Part shown: positions 16,742 to 25,876 of the stretch, piece by piece
How positions within the stretch are numbered: position 1 is the first letter of the stretch
Layout: every line of letters starts with the position of its first letter
Origin: Thiopseudomonas acetoxidans
GTDB taxonomy: Bacteria > Pseudomonadota > Gammaproteobacteria > Pseudomonadales > Pseudomonadaceae
Direction: 5' to 3'
NCBI RefSeq assembly: GCF_030362935.1
Contig: NZ_JAUCDY010000001.1
Location: forward strand, 62,001 to 126,000
Length of the DNA stretch: 64,000 bases
Notes under the pieces: model-generated
What the model saw: only the letters and a program-made list of their open reading frames with translations
Databases searched by the model: none
What the model was told of the DNA's origin: nothing
Translations under genes and position numbers: made by a program

Positions 16742-17611
16742 GTGAACCTGTTACAACATATAGCACATTGTAAAACTGAGCTACGCAAGTCCGAACTGAA
16801 AGTTGCGGAATATGTGCTTAGCGATCCCGCTGCCGTAATACATATTTCAATGGCTGAATTGTCATCAGTGGTAGGCGTTAGCGAACCAACCATAGTGAGA
16901 TTCTGTCGTGCAGTGGGTTGCCAGGGCTTTCAGGACTTAAAGTTAAAGCTGGCGCAAAGTTTGGTCGCTGGTGCAAGTTTTGGTCAGTTTTCTATTCATG
17001 AGCAAGACTCGATCACAGACGTAGCCTTAAAAATCTTCGATACAACCTTACACACCCTGATAGATGTACGCGAAAAGCTCGATACACAAAGCATAGCCCA
17101 AGCGATAGATGTGATGGCAAAAGCGCCCCGAGTTGAGTTTTATGGTTTTGGTGCATCAGGTGCTGTGGCTGCAGATGCGCAGCATAAGTTTTTTCGTTTA
17201 CTGTTAACGGCAGCAGCCTACAGCGATCCGCATATGCAAGCCATGTCAGCAGTGACCCTAAAGCCGGGTGATGTGGCAATATGCATATCACAATCAGGGC
17301 GCTCTAAAGACCTGCTTACCACAGCCAATCTGGTGCATGAAACAGGTGCTACATTAATAACACTATGCCCTAGCCAGACACCACTGGCGGAGCTGGCGAC
17401 AATTAATTTGGCTATAGATGTACAAGAAGATACCGAGATTTATACCCCACTTACCTCACGCATAGCGCATTTAGTAGTGATTGATGTACTCGCTATGGGT
17501 GTGGCTATGGCGCGTGGTCCGGCATTGGTTAATCATTTGAAGAGTGTTAAGCGCAGTTTACGTAGCTTGCGTTTATCCCCTAAAGCCAGCATGCAAGAAA
17601 AAAAAATATAA
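16742..17611 (+). CDS. RpiR/HexR-family transcriptional regulator with SIS domain
   Basis: 289 residues from a GTG start. The N-terminal RpiR-type helix-turn-helix (about residues 1-77, ELSSVVGVSEPTIVRFCRAV) is followed by a SIS phosphosugar-binding domain (about 120-250, FYGFGASGAVAADAQHKFFR and ISQSGRSKD). It closely resembles HexR of Pseudomonas, which senses 2-keto-3-deoxy-6-phosphogluconate and controls central carbon genes. The shared dyad upstream of this gene and of pckA suggests that it controls itself and gluconeogenesis. Whether it is HexR itself or a paralogue cannot be decided without the glycolytic genes. Confidence 0.85.
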   Translation: MNLLQHIAHCKTELRKSELKVAEYVLSDPAAVIHISMAELSSVVGVSEPTIVRFCRAVGCQGFQDLKLKLAQSLVAGASFGQFSIHEQDSITDVALKIFDTTLHTLIDVREKLDTQSIAQAIDVMAKAPRVEFYGFGASGAVAADAQHKFFRLLLTAAAYSDPHMQAMSAVTLKPGDVAICISQSGRSKDLLTTANLVHETGATLITLCPSQTPLAELATINLAIDVQEDTEIYTPLTSRIAHLVVIDVLAMGVAMARGPALVNHLKSVKRSLRSLRLSPKASMQEKKI

Positions 17612-17691
17612 ACGAATCGCTTAGGCAAAAAACTTTGCAAAAGAAGTGAAAGCTGGCACTATCGCAGCATTATTTTTATTGAGGTATGCTT

Positions 17692-18468
17692 ATGATATTG
17701 CCGACTCCAGCCTTGGAGGTGCGGGATTTACATAAGAGTTATGGCCAGCTTGAGGTTTTAAAAGGAATTTCATTAGCCGCACATGATGGAGATGTGATTT
17801 CTATATTGGGTTCTTCCGGCTCGGGTAAATCAACGTTTCTGCGCTGTTTAAACCTATTAGAAAGCCCGCATCAGGGCGAAATATACTTCTCTGGCGAGCA
17901 ATTGCAGCTTAAAGCGGACAAAACCGGGGCGTTGCAGGCTGTCAGTAACCAACAAATCAACCGTTTACGCACCCAGGTTGGTTTTGTTTTCCAGAGTTTT
18001 AATCTGTGGCCGCATATGTCAGTACTGGATAACCTGATTGAGGCGCCGCGTCGCGTACTCAAGCAATCCAAGGCCGAAGCCATAGAAACAGCTGAAGCGC
18101 TGCTGGCCAAAGTGGGTATTGCAGATAAACGGTACAGCTATCCTAATGAGTTGTCTGGCGGGCAACAGCAACGCGCTGCCATAGCACGAACCTTAGCAAT
18201 GCAGCCGAAGGTTATTTTATTTGATGAGCCTACTTCCGCGCTTGACCCTGAAATGGTGCAAGAGGTGTTGGGTGTTATCCGCGGCTTAGCAGAAGAGGGG
18301 CGCACTATGTTGCTGGTGACCCATGAGCTTAATTTCGCGAGACAGGTTTCGAACCAAATAGTGTTTTTCCATCAGGGATTGATAGAAGAGCAAGGCACAC
18401 CTGAGCAGGTGTTTGAGCAGCCGCAATCCGAGCGCTGCAGACAGTTTATGTCGAGTCACTACCTTTGA
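17692..18468 (+). CDS. Polar amino-acid ABC transporter ATP-binding protein
   Basis: 258 residues from ATG 17692 (GAGG 7 bases upstream; ATG 17686 is too close). Walker A GSSGSGKST, signature LSGGQQQRAAIARTLA, Walker B VILFDEPTSALDPE and H-loop LVTHELNFARQV define the HisP/GlnQ/AotP branch, which powers uptake of basic or polar amino acids. The order ATPase, binding protein, permease, permease resembles the histidine/basic amino-acid cluster of P. aeruginosa (from memory). Substrate not proven. Confidence 0.88.
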   Translation: MILPTPALEVRDLHKSYGQLEVLKGISLAAHDGDVISILGSSGSGKSTFLRCLNLLESPHQGEIYFSGEQLQLKADKTGALQAVSNQQINRLRTQVGFVFQSFNLWPHMSVLDNLIEAPRRVLKQSKAEAIETAEALLAKVGIADKRYSYPNELSGGQQQRAAIARTLAMQPKVILFDEPTSALDPEMVQEVLGVIRGLAEEGRTMLLVTHELNFARQVSNQIVFFHQGLIEEQGTPEQVFEQPQSERCRQFMSSHYL

Positions 18469-18477
18469 GGTCTTAAA

Positions 18478-19233
18478 ATGAAAAACTACAAGAAAATACT
18501 TTTGGCTGCAGCGGCCAGCTTAATACTCACCGGTTCTGCATTAGCTGCAGAAAAATTACGCATAGGTACAGAAGGCGCTTACCCCCCTTTTAACCTGATT
18601 GATAATGACGGAAATGTGGTAGGTTTTGACTTGGATATTGCCCATGCATTGTGTGAAAAAATGCAGGTGGAATGTTCGGTAGTCACCTCAGACTGGGATG
18701 GAATTATTCCCGCGTTGAATGCTAAAAAATTCGACTTCTTGATTGCTTCGATGTCCATTACCGAAGAACGTAAAATGGCGGTGGATTTTACTAATCATTA
18801 TTACAGCAACGGTTTGCAGTTTATCGCGCCAAAAAAATCTGATTTTAAAGTGGATGCGGCGGGCTTAAAAGGCAAAGTAATTGGTGCGCAGCGCGCTACT
18901 ATTGCCGGTGAATGGTTAGAAGATAATCATGGACGTAATGTGGATATCAAGCTGTATGATACCAATGAAAACGCCTACCTAGATCTGGCTACAGGGCGTT
19001 TGGATGCCGTGTTGGCGGATAAGTTTGTTAACTGGGAGTGGCTAGAAAGCGAAGCCGGCAAAGACTTTGAGTTTAAGGGGCAGCCCGTTTTTGAAGATGA
19101 CTTAATTGGTATTGCAGTACGCAAAGGCAATGATCAACTGCGCGAACGACTGAACAAAGCCTTAGCAGAAATTCTGGCCGATGGTACCTATCAGAAGATT
19201 AACGAAAAGTATTTCCCGTTCAGTATTTATTAA
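18478..19233 (+). CDS. Amino-acid ABC transporter periplasmic binding protein (HisJ/ArgT/AotJ-like)
   Basis: 251 residues with signal peptide ending SALAA. The family-3 solute-binding signature GFDLDIAHALCEKM (about 55-68) and the ligand motifs SDWDGIIPALNAKKFD and SMSITEERK are those of the lysine/arginine/ornithine/histidine binding proteins; the two Cys flanking the signature (LCEKMQVEC) form the disulphide usual for HisJ/ArgT. It likely binds a basic amino acid. A strong hairpin 29 bases after the stop separates it from the permeases. Confidence 0.87.
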   Translation: MKNYKKILLAAAASLILTGSALAAEKLRIGTEGAYPPFNLIDNDGNVVGFDLDIAHALCEKMQVECSVVTSDWDGIIPALNAKKFDFLIASMSITEERKMAVDFTNHYYSNGLQFIAPKKSDFKVDAAGLKGKVIGAQRATIAGEWLEDNHGRNVDIKLYDTNENAYLDLATGRLDAVLADKFVNWEWLESEAGKDFEFKGQPVFEDDLIGIAVRKGNDQLRERLNKALAEILADGTYQKINEKYFPFSIY

Positions 19234-19261
19234 TCACTATCGCTTAGTTGCAGTAACTCTC

Positions 19262-19295
19262 GAAGGTATCAGCGCCCAGCGCTGCTGGTACCTTC
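19262..19295 (+). other. Strong intercistronic hairpin after the binding-protein gene
   Basis: Outer stem GAAGGTA / TACCTTC (19262-19268 with 19289-19295) encloses an inner stem AGCGC-cca-GCGCT (19271-19283). No T-run, so an mRNA-stabilising or attenuating hairpin that would favour the binding protein over the permeases. Confidence 0.55.
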
Positions 19296-19383
19296 ACTAA
19301 CTGCGTCACCAGTTAACCATAGGCGAGCTGATGAACTATAACGGCTCGATAGCGAAAAACGCACTCATAGAAACAAATAACCC

Positions 19384-20079
19384 ATGAACTTTGATTTACA
19401 TGGTTTTGGTCCAGCTTTGTGGGCTGGAACCTTAATGACAATCCAGTTGGCCGTTGCATCTGTAGCTTGCGGCTTGGTTTTGGGCTTGCTAGGGGCGTTA
19501 GCTAAAACCTCTCGTTCTCGTATCTTGCGCTTGCTTGGCGATACCTACTCAACCTTGGTGCGTGGCGTACCTGAACTATTATGGGTGCTGCTGATATTTT
19601 ATGGCTCCGTCGGGGCTGTGCAGGCTGTCGGGGAGGCTATAGGTAAGCCACAGCTTGAGTTGAGTCCTTTTGCAGCTGGTGTATTGGCACTAGCCCTGTG
19701 TTTTGGTGCGTACGCAACCGAAGTGTTTCGCGGCGCGGTTTTAGCCATTCCACGCGGGCATCGGGAAGCCGGACTAGCATTAGGCATGTCTCGACGTAGA
19801 ATTTTTTGGCGTCTAGTTTTACCGCAGATGTGGCGTATCGCCTTACCCGGGCTAGGCAACCTGTTTATGATTTTGATGAAAGATACGGCATTGGTGTCTG
19901 TGGTAGGGCTCAATGAAGTGATGCGCCAAACGCAGGTAGCCGTGACTTCAACTAAACAGCCATTCACATTTTTCATGGTAGCAGCTGCGATATATTTAGG
20001 TCTTACCGTAATCAGTATGCTGGCGTTGCATGTGTTTGAAAAACGCGCTAACCGTGGCTTTGTCAGGAGCGCAGCGTGA
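19384..20079 (+). CDS. Amino-acid ABC transporter permease (HisQ/ArtQ-like)
   Basis: 231-residue inner-membrane permease of the HisQ/GlnP family with about five spans and the EAA loop REAGLALGMSRRRIFWRLVL (about residues 129-148). It starts 150 bases after the binding-protein gene, beyond a hairpin, and overlaps the next permease by 4 bases (GTGA). The two permeases form a heterodimer. Confidence 0.88.
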   Translation: MNFDLHGFGPALWAGTLMTIQLAVASVACGLVLGLLGALAKTSRSRILRLLGDTYSTLVRGVPELLWVLLIFYGSVGAVQAVGEAIGKPQLELSPFAAGVLALALCFGAYATEVFRGAVLAIPRGHREAGLALGMSRRRIFWRLVLPQMWRIALPGLGNLFMILMKDTALVSVVGLNEVMRQTQVAVTSTKQPFTFFMVAAAIYLGLTVISMLALHVFEKRANRGFVRSAA

Positions 20080-20768
20080 ACTGGGATGTTATTTGGAAAT
20101 GGACACCCAAACTGGTTGAGGGTGCATGGCTAACTTTAGAATTGGTAGGTATTGCAGTAATAGTAGGCTTGTTGATTGCCATTCCACTGGGAATGGCGCG
20201 CTCTTCTAAGCTGTGGTACGTGCGTGCTGTACCCTATAGCTATATTTTCTTTTTTCGTGGTACGCCCTTGCTGTTGCAGTTGTTTTTAGTGTATTACGGC
20301 GTGGCCCAGTTTGAAGCCGTCCGCGAAGGACCTTTGTGGCCCTATCTGCGCGACCCATACTGGTGCGCCTTGATTGCCATGACTTTGCATACCGCTGCCT
20401 ATATAGCTGAAATTATACGTGGTGCTATTTATGCAGTGCCTGCGGGCGAAGTTGAAGCAGCGCGTGCCTTGGGCATGAGTCGCTGGCAAACGATGATGCA
20501 TGTTGTGCTGCCACGGGCGATACGTATTGGTTTGCCGGCATACAGTAACGAAGTGATTTTAATGCTTAAAGCCAGCTCATTAGCCAGCACCATTACCTTG
20601 CTGGAGCTAACCGGCATGGCACGCACCATTATCGCTCGTACCTATTTGCCGGTAGAAATTTTCTTCGCAGCGGGACTGTTTTATCTGTTGATGACTTTTT
20701 TGTTGGTGCAGGGTTTTCGCTTATTGGAACGCTGGCTAAGAGTGGATGCTCTCTACAGCAGCCGTTAG
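20076..20768 (+). CDS. Amino-acid ABC transporter permease (HisM/ArtM-like)
   Basis: 230-residue partner permease, GTG start inside the end of the preceding gene. The conserved FFRGTPLLLQLFLVYYG motif (about residues 54-70) and EAA loop VEAARALGMSRWQTMMHVVL (125-144) mark the HisM branch. Translational coupling with the upstream permease fits 1:1 assembly. Confidence 0.88.
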   Translation: MNWDVIWKWTPKLVEGAWLTLELVGIAVIVGLLIAIPLGMARSSKLWYVRAVPYSYIFFFRGTPLLLQLFLVYYGVAQFEAVREGPLWPYLRDPYWCALIAMTLHTAAYIAEIIRGAIYAVPAGEVEAARALGMSRWQTMMHVVLPRAIRIGLPAYSNEVILMLKASSLASTITLLELTGMARTIIARTYLPVEIFFAAGLFYLLMTFLLVQGFRLLERWLRVDALYSSR

Positions 20769-20785
20769 CTGGTCGTTAGATTCGC

Positions 20786-22003
20786 ATGACAACCTCTCCG
20801 CTCTCGCTGGCGCAACAGTTTGACAGACTCGATGCCATCTTAAACGCAAGACAGGACGTGTGGCGCGCTCAACCCTTTATGCAACGTACACTGGCGTGGG
20901 AAAAGGGCTTTCCAGAACTTGCGCATTGGCTCAGACGGCGCAGTTTGGCAGAGGCTGAGCGTGATCATTTGCATCCTGAGCAGCTAGCAGCTCCTGCTCC
21001 TTTTCAGCAGTGGGTCAACGAGCTAGCTGGCTTAACAGCGCTGGACTCATTGCCGCTTACGAGCGAAAAAACTATCCCCAAACAAATGCATCAGGGCATA
21101 CCGGGGCGCAAGTGGCAGCAAATTGAAGCTTTTGCACAATGTCTTAATTTTTCTCAACCGCCACAGCACTGGCTGGACTGGTGTGCTGGTAAAGGATACC
21201 TAGGGCGTTATTTGGCTTATCCAACGACGCAGCTGAGTATCGTTGAGCAAAATGAAACCCTGTGTGCTGAAGCGCAGCGTTTAAATGAGCTGCATAACAT
21301 TGCGGGCTACTTGCATCCCTGTGATGCATTAAGTGCGGCGGCAAAGCCAGCCTTAGCGCAAACAGATAGCTGGGTGGCCTTGCATGCCTGTGGAGATCTG
21401 CATACCCATTTGCTGCGCCAAGTACAGCAGCATAACGTGCAGCGTATAGCGGTTGCACCCTGTTGTTACAACCGCATCAACACCGAGAACTATCAGCCGT
21501 TATCCCGTATCGGCCAAGCTGCTCGATTACAGTTAACACGCACCGATTTAGCGTTACCACTGCAAAGTACCGTCACGGCTGGCGCGCGGGATAAGCGTCT
21601 ACGCGACCAAGCAATGGCTTGGCGTTTAGCCTTTGATGAACTGCAACGCCAGTGGCGCGGGGTGGATGAATACCTGCCGATACATTCAGTGGCAAGTCGC
21701 TGGATACAACAGAATTTTGCGCACTGGTGTGCGCAGGTAGCACAGTTAAAAGGCTTAACCGTGCCGAGCGCAGTAGCTTGGGCAAAAGCTGAGCAGCGCG
21801 GCTGGCAACGCTTGGCGCAGGTACGCAATCTTGAGTTGGTGCAGTGTTTGTATCGTCGTGCCTTAGAGCTATGGCTGTTGTTGGATCTGGCTTTATACTT
21901 ACAGGAGCAGGGTTTCAGCGTAAAACTGGGGCAATTCTGCGTACCTGAGTTAACACCGCGCAATGGATTAATAATCGCGGAACGTAGCGCTCAGGGCTGT
22001 TAA
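20786..22003 (+). CDS. SAM-dependent methyltransferase-domain protein (Methyltransf_32-like), function unknown
   Basis: 405 residues. An N-terminal region of about 125 residues precedes a Rossmann methyltransferase core: the SAM motif HWLDWCAGKGYLGRYLA (about residues 132-148), then WVALHACGDLHTHLLR and VAPCCYNRI. The paired Cys motif PCCYN and HACGD are features of the Methyltransf_32/GSTCD-type family. The substrate is not known. It begins 17 bases after the last permease gene and probably ends that operon. Moderate family confidence; no pathway assigned. Confidence 0.7.
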   Translation: MTTSPLSLAQQFDRLDAILNARQDVWRAQPFMQRTLAWEKGFPELAHWLRRRSLAEAERDHLHPEQLAAPAPFQQWVNELAGLTALDSLPLTSEKTIPKQMHQGIPGRKWQQIEAFAQCLNFSQPPQHWLDWCAGKGYLGRYLAYPTTQLSIVEQNETLCAEAQRLNELHNIAGYLHPCDALSAAAKPALAQTDSWVALHACGDLHTHLLRQVQQHNVQRIAVAPCCYNRINTENYQPLSRIGQAARLQLTRTDLALPLQSTVTAGARDKRLRDQAMAWRLAFDELQRQWRGVDEYLPIHSVASRWIQQNFAHWCAQVAQLKGLTVPSAVAWAKAEQRGWQRLAQVRNLELVQCLYRRALELWLLLDLALYLQEQGFSVKLGQFCVPELTPRNGLIIAERSAQGC

Positions 22004-22033
22004 ATACTCTCGTTAGCTCGACAACTTTTTAGC

Positions 22034-22203
22034 TGTGGGTAACTATGTGGAATACATGTGTATGCGTGTGGACCTGTAGCTACATAAAATTAAAGCAGTA
22101 AGATGTTTTGATGAAAGTAATGTAAAAACAATCGGTTAGGATTGTTTCTTGTTTTCAGACAATAGGAGTGCGCTCTAACTTAAGTTTGTGCGCCTGTGGA
22201 TAA
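22034..22203. other. Non-coding stretch with DnaA-box-like sites and a hairpin
   Basis: Part of a 374-base gap before tRNA-Thr. A perfect DnaA box (TTATCCACA on the minus strand) is at 22195-22203 and a one-mismatch copy is at 22034-22042. An 8-bp stem AAACAATC / GATTGTTT (22126-22133 with 22140-22147) followed by T-rich sequence may terminate the methyltransferase operon. No gene seen. Confidence 0.35.
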
Positions 22204-22339
22204 CTGTGTGGGTTGTATTTTTATTGTGGGCTGCCAATGTACCTATAAATCGGTTTTTCAGAAGCTTTTACAAGTAAAACCAAAATAACGAGATTTGGGC
22301 CGCTTTGGTATAGGCTGCAGAAAAAATTGGGCTTTGGTC

Positions 22340-22367
22340 TTTACAAGAATTGTACAATCTATATAAT
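22340..22367 (+). promoter_or_regulatory. Promoter of tRNA-Thr
   Basis: TTTACA (22340-22345), 16-base spacer, TATAAT (22362-22367), then a GC-rich discriminator GGCGCGC as expected for stringently controlled stable RNA promoters. The mature tRNA begins only 11 bases after the -10, so the 5' leader must be a few bases. Confidence 0.75.
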
Positions 22368-22377
22368 GGCGCGCATT

Positions 22378-22453
<76 letters not shown>

Positions 22454-22460
22454 TACAAAG

Positions 22461-22491
22461 AAAAAGGCTCACAGAAATGTGGGCCTTTTTT
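22461..22491 (+). terminator. Terminator of tRNA-Thr
   Basis: Stem AAAAGGCTCACA / TGTGGGCCTTTT with a GAAA loop, followed by T-run. Confidence 0.85.
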
Positions 22492-22671
22492 GTTTTTCAA
22501 AGTAGGTTAAGTCACAGCAGTGATCGGGCGCAGCCCTAGCCAGAATATTTATAGTTAGGGCGAAAACAGCTTCACGGCGCAGTCTGCGTGTGGAAAAATG
22601 GGGTGCATGTTTAGGATTAGAGTAAGTGGTCGATAAGGCATGTATATTGAATTAACTAATGGATAGGCTAA

Positions 22672-24990
22672 ATGGTGCTTAAAGGTTTTACCAAAGCTGT
22701 GCATAGCGTAATTTTGCTCTTAGCTGGTATGGCGCTAACTGGGTTTGTAACACAAGCGTTCGGACAAAATCTTGCTGCACAACTGCCAGCAAAGTTCTTT
22801 GAAGAATATGGTGCCCCCATGCTGGTGATAGAACCCAAAAGCGGCAGCATTCGCCTAGCTAATCCTGCTGCGGCTGAGTTTTACGGTTATAGCATTAACC
22901 AATTGCAAAAAATGCGTATCCAGCAGATTAATGCTCTAGATGAAGAAGATGTAAAGCTAGAGCGCGAGCGTGCGCAAAAAGAAAATCGTAATTATTTTAT
23001 TTTCCCTCATCGATTAGCGACAGGTGATATTCGAACCGTGGAGGTGCATTCGTGGCCGCTACAAGCTGTTAATGGTGAAACGCTGCTTTTTTCACTTATT
23101 TTAGATGTCTCTGGCCGGGAAATCTCGCAAGACAGCATTTTAGAGTATAAAGCTCGCTTAGAAAACCTGGCGGAATCACGTTACCAGCAGCTTGTCAGCG
23201 CCCAAGAGCGTTTGAATATTGTGCGTTGGTCAGCGATGCTTATACAGCTGTTAGTTATTGCTTTGTTGGTTTGGAATATAGCCAAACGCCGTAAAACCGA
23301 ACAGAAGCTGCGCGAAAAAACCACCATGCTGGAAGGGTTGTTAGACTCAATACCCGACATCATCTTCTTTAAATCCAAAAGTGGTCATTATTTAGGTGGC
23401 AATGCGCAGTTTGCTGATTTCGTGCAGCATGACAGCGCCTCTATCGTAGGTAAAACGGATTTTGACTTTTTCCCAGAGCAGCGTGCAAAAGACTATCAAG
23501 CGATTGATCGGCAAGTAGTGGAAACACGTGAAGTGGTACGTACTGAGGAGTGGGTTACCTTTGCCGATGGCTCCAAACACTTGCTGGATAAGTTAAAGGC
23601 CCCTTTGCTAAGTACAGATAATGATTTTTTAGGTGTTATTGGCGTGAGTCGTGATGATACCGAGCGCTATCAAAACGAGCAGCGGATAAAATTTTTGGCG
23701 TTTTATGATCCTTTAACCAATTTGCCTAACCGTTATCTTTTCCAAGATAAGCTGGCTGAAATCAGTAACCAGTTGACTCCCGGCAAGGCGTTACTGGTTG
23801 TGGCTATGATCGACTTAGACCACTTCAAAAATATCAACGATGCGCTGGGTCATACCAAGGGTGATGAATTGCTAGTGGCGCTTGCGAGTCGGCTTAACAG
23901 ACTGCTGCAAGACAACGAAGTGTTAGCCCGCTTTGGAGGTGATGAGTTCGTTTTGTTGCTGGTGCAGCAGAGCGATGATCTTGAGCGGGCAGAGCAACTG
24001 CTTGAACAAAGGTTGCAGCATTTTCAAGATGTGTTGGCGCAACCCATACAGCTGGAAGAGCGGGAGTTTATACTTAGTAGCAGCTTGGGCGCTTCATTTA
24101 ATACAGCCTTTGATAGAAGCTTTGCTGAGCTGCTTAAAGAGGCGGATATTGCTTTGTATGCAGCCAAAGAGGCTGGACGAGGTACGTGGCGGCGCTTCCA
24201 AATGAGCATGCAAACGCAGGCTGAAAGCCGGTTTGCGCTTGAAGGTGAATTGCGCAAGGCGCTTGATAATCAGCAGCTCTCTCTGTACTTACAACCTAAA
24301 ACCAATGGTGATGGTGTTATTTATGGCGCGGAAGTACTAGTACGCTGGGAGCACCCAGAAAAAGGGCTGATTTACCCAGACTTTTTTATTCCTCTGGCTG
24401 AAGATACGGGTTTGATTATTGCGCTGGGTGAATGGGTATTAAAAGAGACGCTATTGCTCATGCAGGACAATCCACAGCTGACGTTTGCGGTAAATATCAG
24501 CCCGCGAGAATTTCGAAATACGGATTTTGTTAACCGCTTACGCCGGTTATTGGATGAAACAGGCGCAGACCCGAAACGGCTAACGCTGGAGCTAACAGAG
24601 GGACTGTTGATTACGGACTTTACCAAATCCTATAAACGTATGCTGAACCTGCAGCAGTTGGGTATCAGCTTTTCGATTGACGATTTTGGTACCGGTTATT
24701 CATCGCTGTCTTATTTGAAACGCTTACCCATTAATGAATTAAAAATTGATCGTTCTTTTGTTAAAAACTTGCCGCAGGATTCAAGTGATGCGCTGCTGGT
24801 GGAAACCATGATGGCCGTAGCTAAGCACCTTGAACTGTTGGTTGTGGCTGAGGGTGTAGAAACCAAGGAGCAGCAGGAGTACCTCTACTCAATAGGTTGC
24901 ACTTTACATCAGGGGTATTATTACGGTAAGCCAGAGCCAGCAAAACTCTTACTGGCTCGAATTAAAGAACAACAAGCGAACACTGATTAA
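22672..24990 (+). CDS. Membrane PAS-PAS-GGDEF-EAL cyclic-di-GMP protein
   Basis: 772 residues. TM1 or signal anchor (10-30), PAS1 (about 40-150), coiled linker, TM2 (186-204), PAS2 (220-330), GGDEF (about 340-505; RFGGDEF at 420-426) and EAL (about 520-765; EVLVRW, DDFGTGYSSLSYLK). The GGDEF motif is intact, so it could make c-di-GMP; the EAL motif reads EVL with catalytic DDFGTGYS intact, so it could also degrade it. The product-inhibition site RxxD is replaced by QDNE. Two TM segments place PAS1 in the periplasm. Net activity and signal are unknown. Confidence 0.88.
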   Translation: MVLKGFTKAVHSVILLLAGMALTGFVTQAFGQNLAAQLPAKFFEEYGAPMLVIEPKSGSIRLANPAAAEFYGYSINQLQKMRIQQINALDEEDVKLERERAQKENRNYFIFPHRLATGDIRTVEVHSWPLQAVNGETLLFSLILDVSGREISQDSILEYKARLENLAESRYQQLVSAQERLNIVRWSAMLIQLLVIALLVWNIAKRRKTEQKLREKTTMLEGLLDSIPDIIFFKSKSGHYLGGNAQFADFVQHDSASIVGKTDFDFFPEQRAKDYQAIDRQVVETREVVRTEEWVTFADGSKHLLDKLKAPLLSTDNDFLGVIGVSRDDTERYQNEQRIKFLAFYDPLTNLPNRYLFQDKLAEISNQLTPGKALLVVAMIDLDHFKNINDALGHTKGDELLVALASRLNRLLQDNEVLARFGGDEFVLLLVQQSDDLERAEQLLEQRLQHFQDVLAQPIQLEEREFILSSSLGASFNTAFDRSFAELLKEADIALYAAKEAGRGTWRRFQMSMQTQAESRFALEGELRKALDNQQLSLYLQPKTNGDGVIYGAEVLVRWEHPEKGLIYPDFFIPLAEDTGLIIALGEWVLKETLLLMQDNPQLTFAVNISPREFRNTDFVNRLRRLLDETGADPKRLTLELTEGLLITDFTKSYKRMLNLQQLGISFSIDDFGTGYSSLSYLKRLPINELKIDRSFVKNLPQDSSDALLVETMMAVAKHLELLVVAEGVETKEQQEYLYSIGCTLHQGYYYGKPEPAKLLLARIKEQQANTD

Positions 24991-25001
24991 GCGCAAGTGT
25001 C

Positions 25002-25649
25002 TTAGTCGGCTTGCTCAGTGCCTTGTACCTCAGCAGAAATCTCTAGCCATAGTGCCAGCTGTTGATAGGCTTCATCTAAGCCCAGCCTTTTGGTTGCAGA
25101 AAAAAGCTGGATGCTGGCAGTGTCAGCCCAGTTCTCGTTGAGTTCTTTTTGTGTCTTCAGTAACACAGTGCGGCCGGCGCCATAGGTGAGCTTGTCTGCT
25201 TTGGTCAGCAAAATATGCACAGGCATTTTGTTGGTTTGCGCCCAATCCAACATCATCTGGTCAAAGGGTGTAAATGGATGGCGAATATCCATCAACAGCA
25301 CTACACCCACTAGGCTTTTCCTGTTACTTAAATACGAGTTTAAATGCTTTTGCCAGTGCTGCTTAAGCGGCATGGGTACTTTTGCGTAGCCATAACCGGG
25401 CAGGTCAACCAAGCGTCGATGCTCATCAAGGCTAAAGAAGTTTAAGAGTTGAGTGCGGCCAGGTGTTTTGGACGTGCGCGCAAGACCTGTCTTCGTGAGG
25501 CAATTGATCGCACTTGATTTGCCCGAGTTAGAGCGCCCGACAAAAGCTATTTCAACACCCTCGTCTGCAGGGCACTGATCGAGTCGGGTAGCACTGATGA
25601 GGAACTGAGCTTTTTGGCAAAGGCCGGTGACAATATTCTTGATTTGCAT
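25002..25649 (-). CDS. engB: Ribosome biogenesis GTPase EngB (YihA/YsxC)
   Basis: 215 residues with G1 GRSNSGKSS, G3 DLPGYG and G4 TKAD motifs. EngB is an essential GTPase in 50S subunit assembly. It is divergent from the cytochrome c4 gene as in Pseudomonas, but polA, the usual neighbour on the 3' side, is not here; a GGDEF-EAL gene is convergent instead. Confidence 0.95.
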   Translation of the reverse strand: MQIKNIVTGLCQKAQFLISATRLDQCPADEGVEIAFVGRSNSGKSSAINCLTKTGLARTSKTPGRTQLLNFFSLDEHRRLVDLPGYGYAKVPMPLKQHWQKHLNSYLSNRKSLVGVVLLMDIRHPFTPFDQMMLDWAQTNKMPVHILLTKADKLTYGAGRTVLLKTQKELNENWADTASIQLFSATKRLGLDEAYQQLALWLEISAEVQGTEQAD

Positions 25650-25876
25650 AGGGGTTCCAAAATCGCAAGAGGCGGGATCATTTCAGTTTTATTAAGTGCA
25701 GTATATAATGTGAAAAATTATGTGCATCAATTGGATTGTGTTAATCTACAATTTATTATTTGTGGGTTGGACATGATGCCTACATAATTTGCACGCCGAG
25801 GGTTATCAGATTGCCTGCTTGGGCAACTAGATTACTCCGGTAAAAATTTACTTTTAGCCGTAGTTGGATTTAGCCG

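Noticed and set aside
22004..22377. Replication origin
   Set aside because: Only one perfect and one near DnaA box, no AT-rich 13-mers recognised and none of the usual oriC genes.
25650..25876. Spot 42/ErsA-like small RNA near engB
   Set aside because: Known sRNAs of this kind lie between polA and engB; polA is absent and no promoter-terminator pair fits here.
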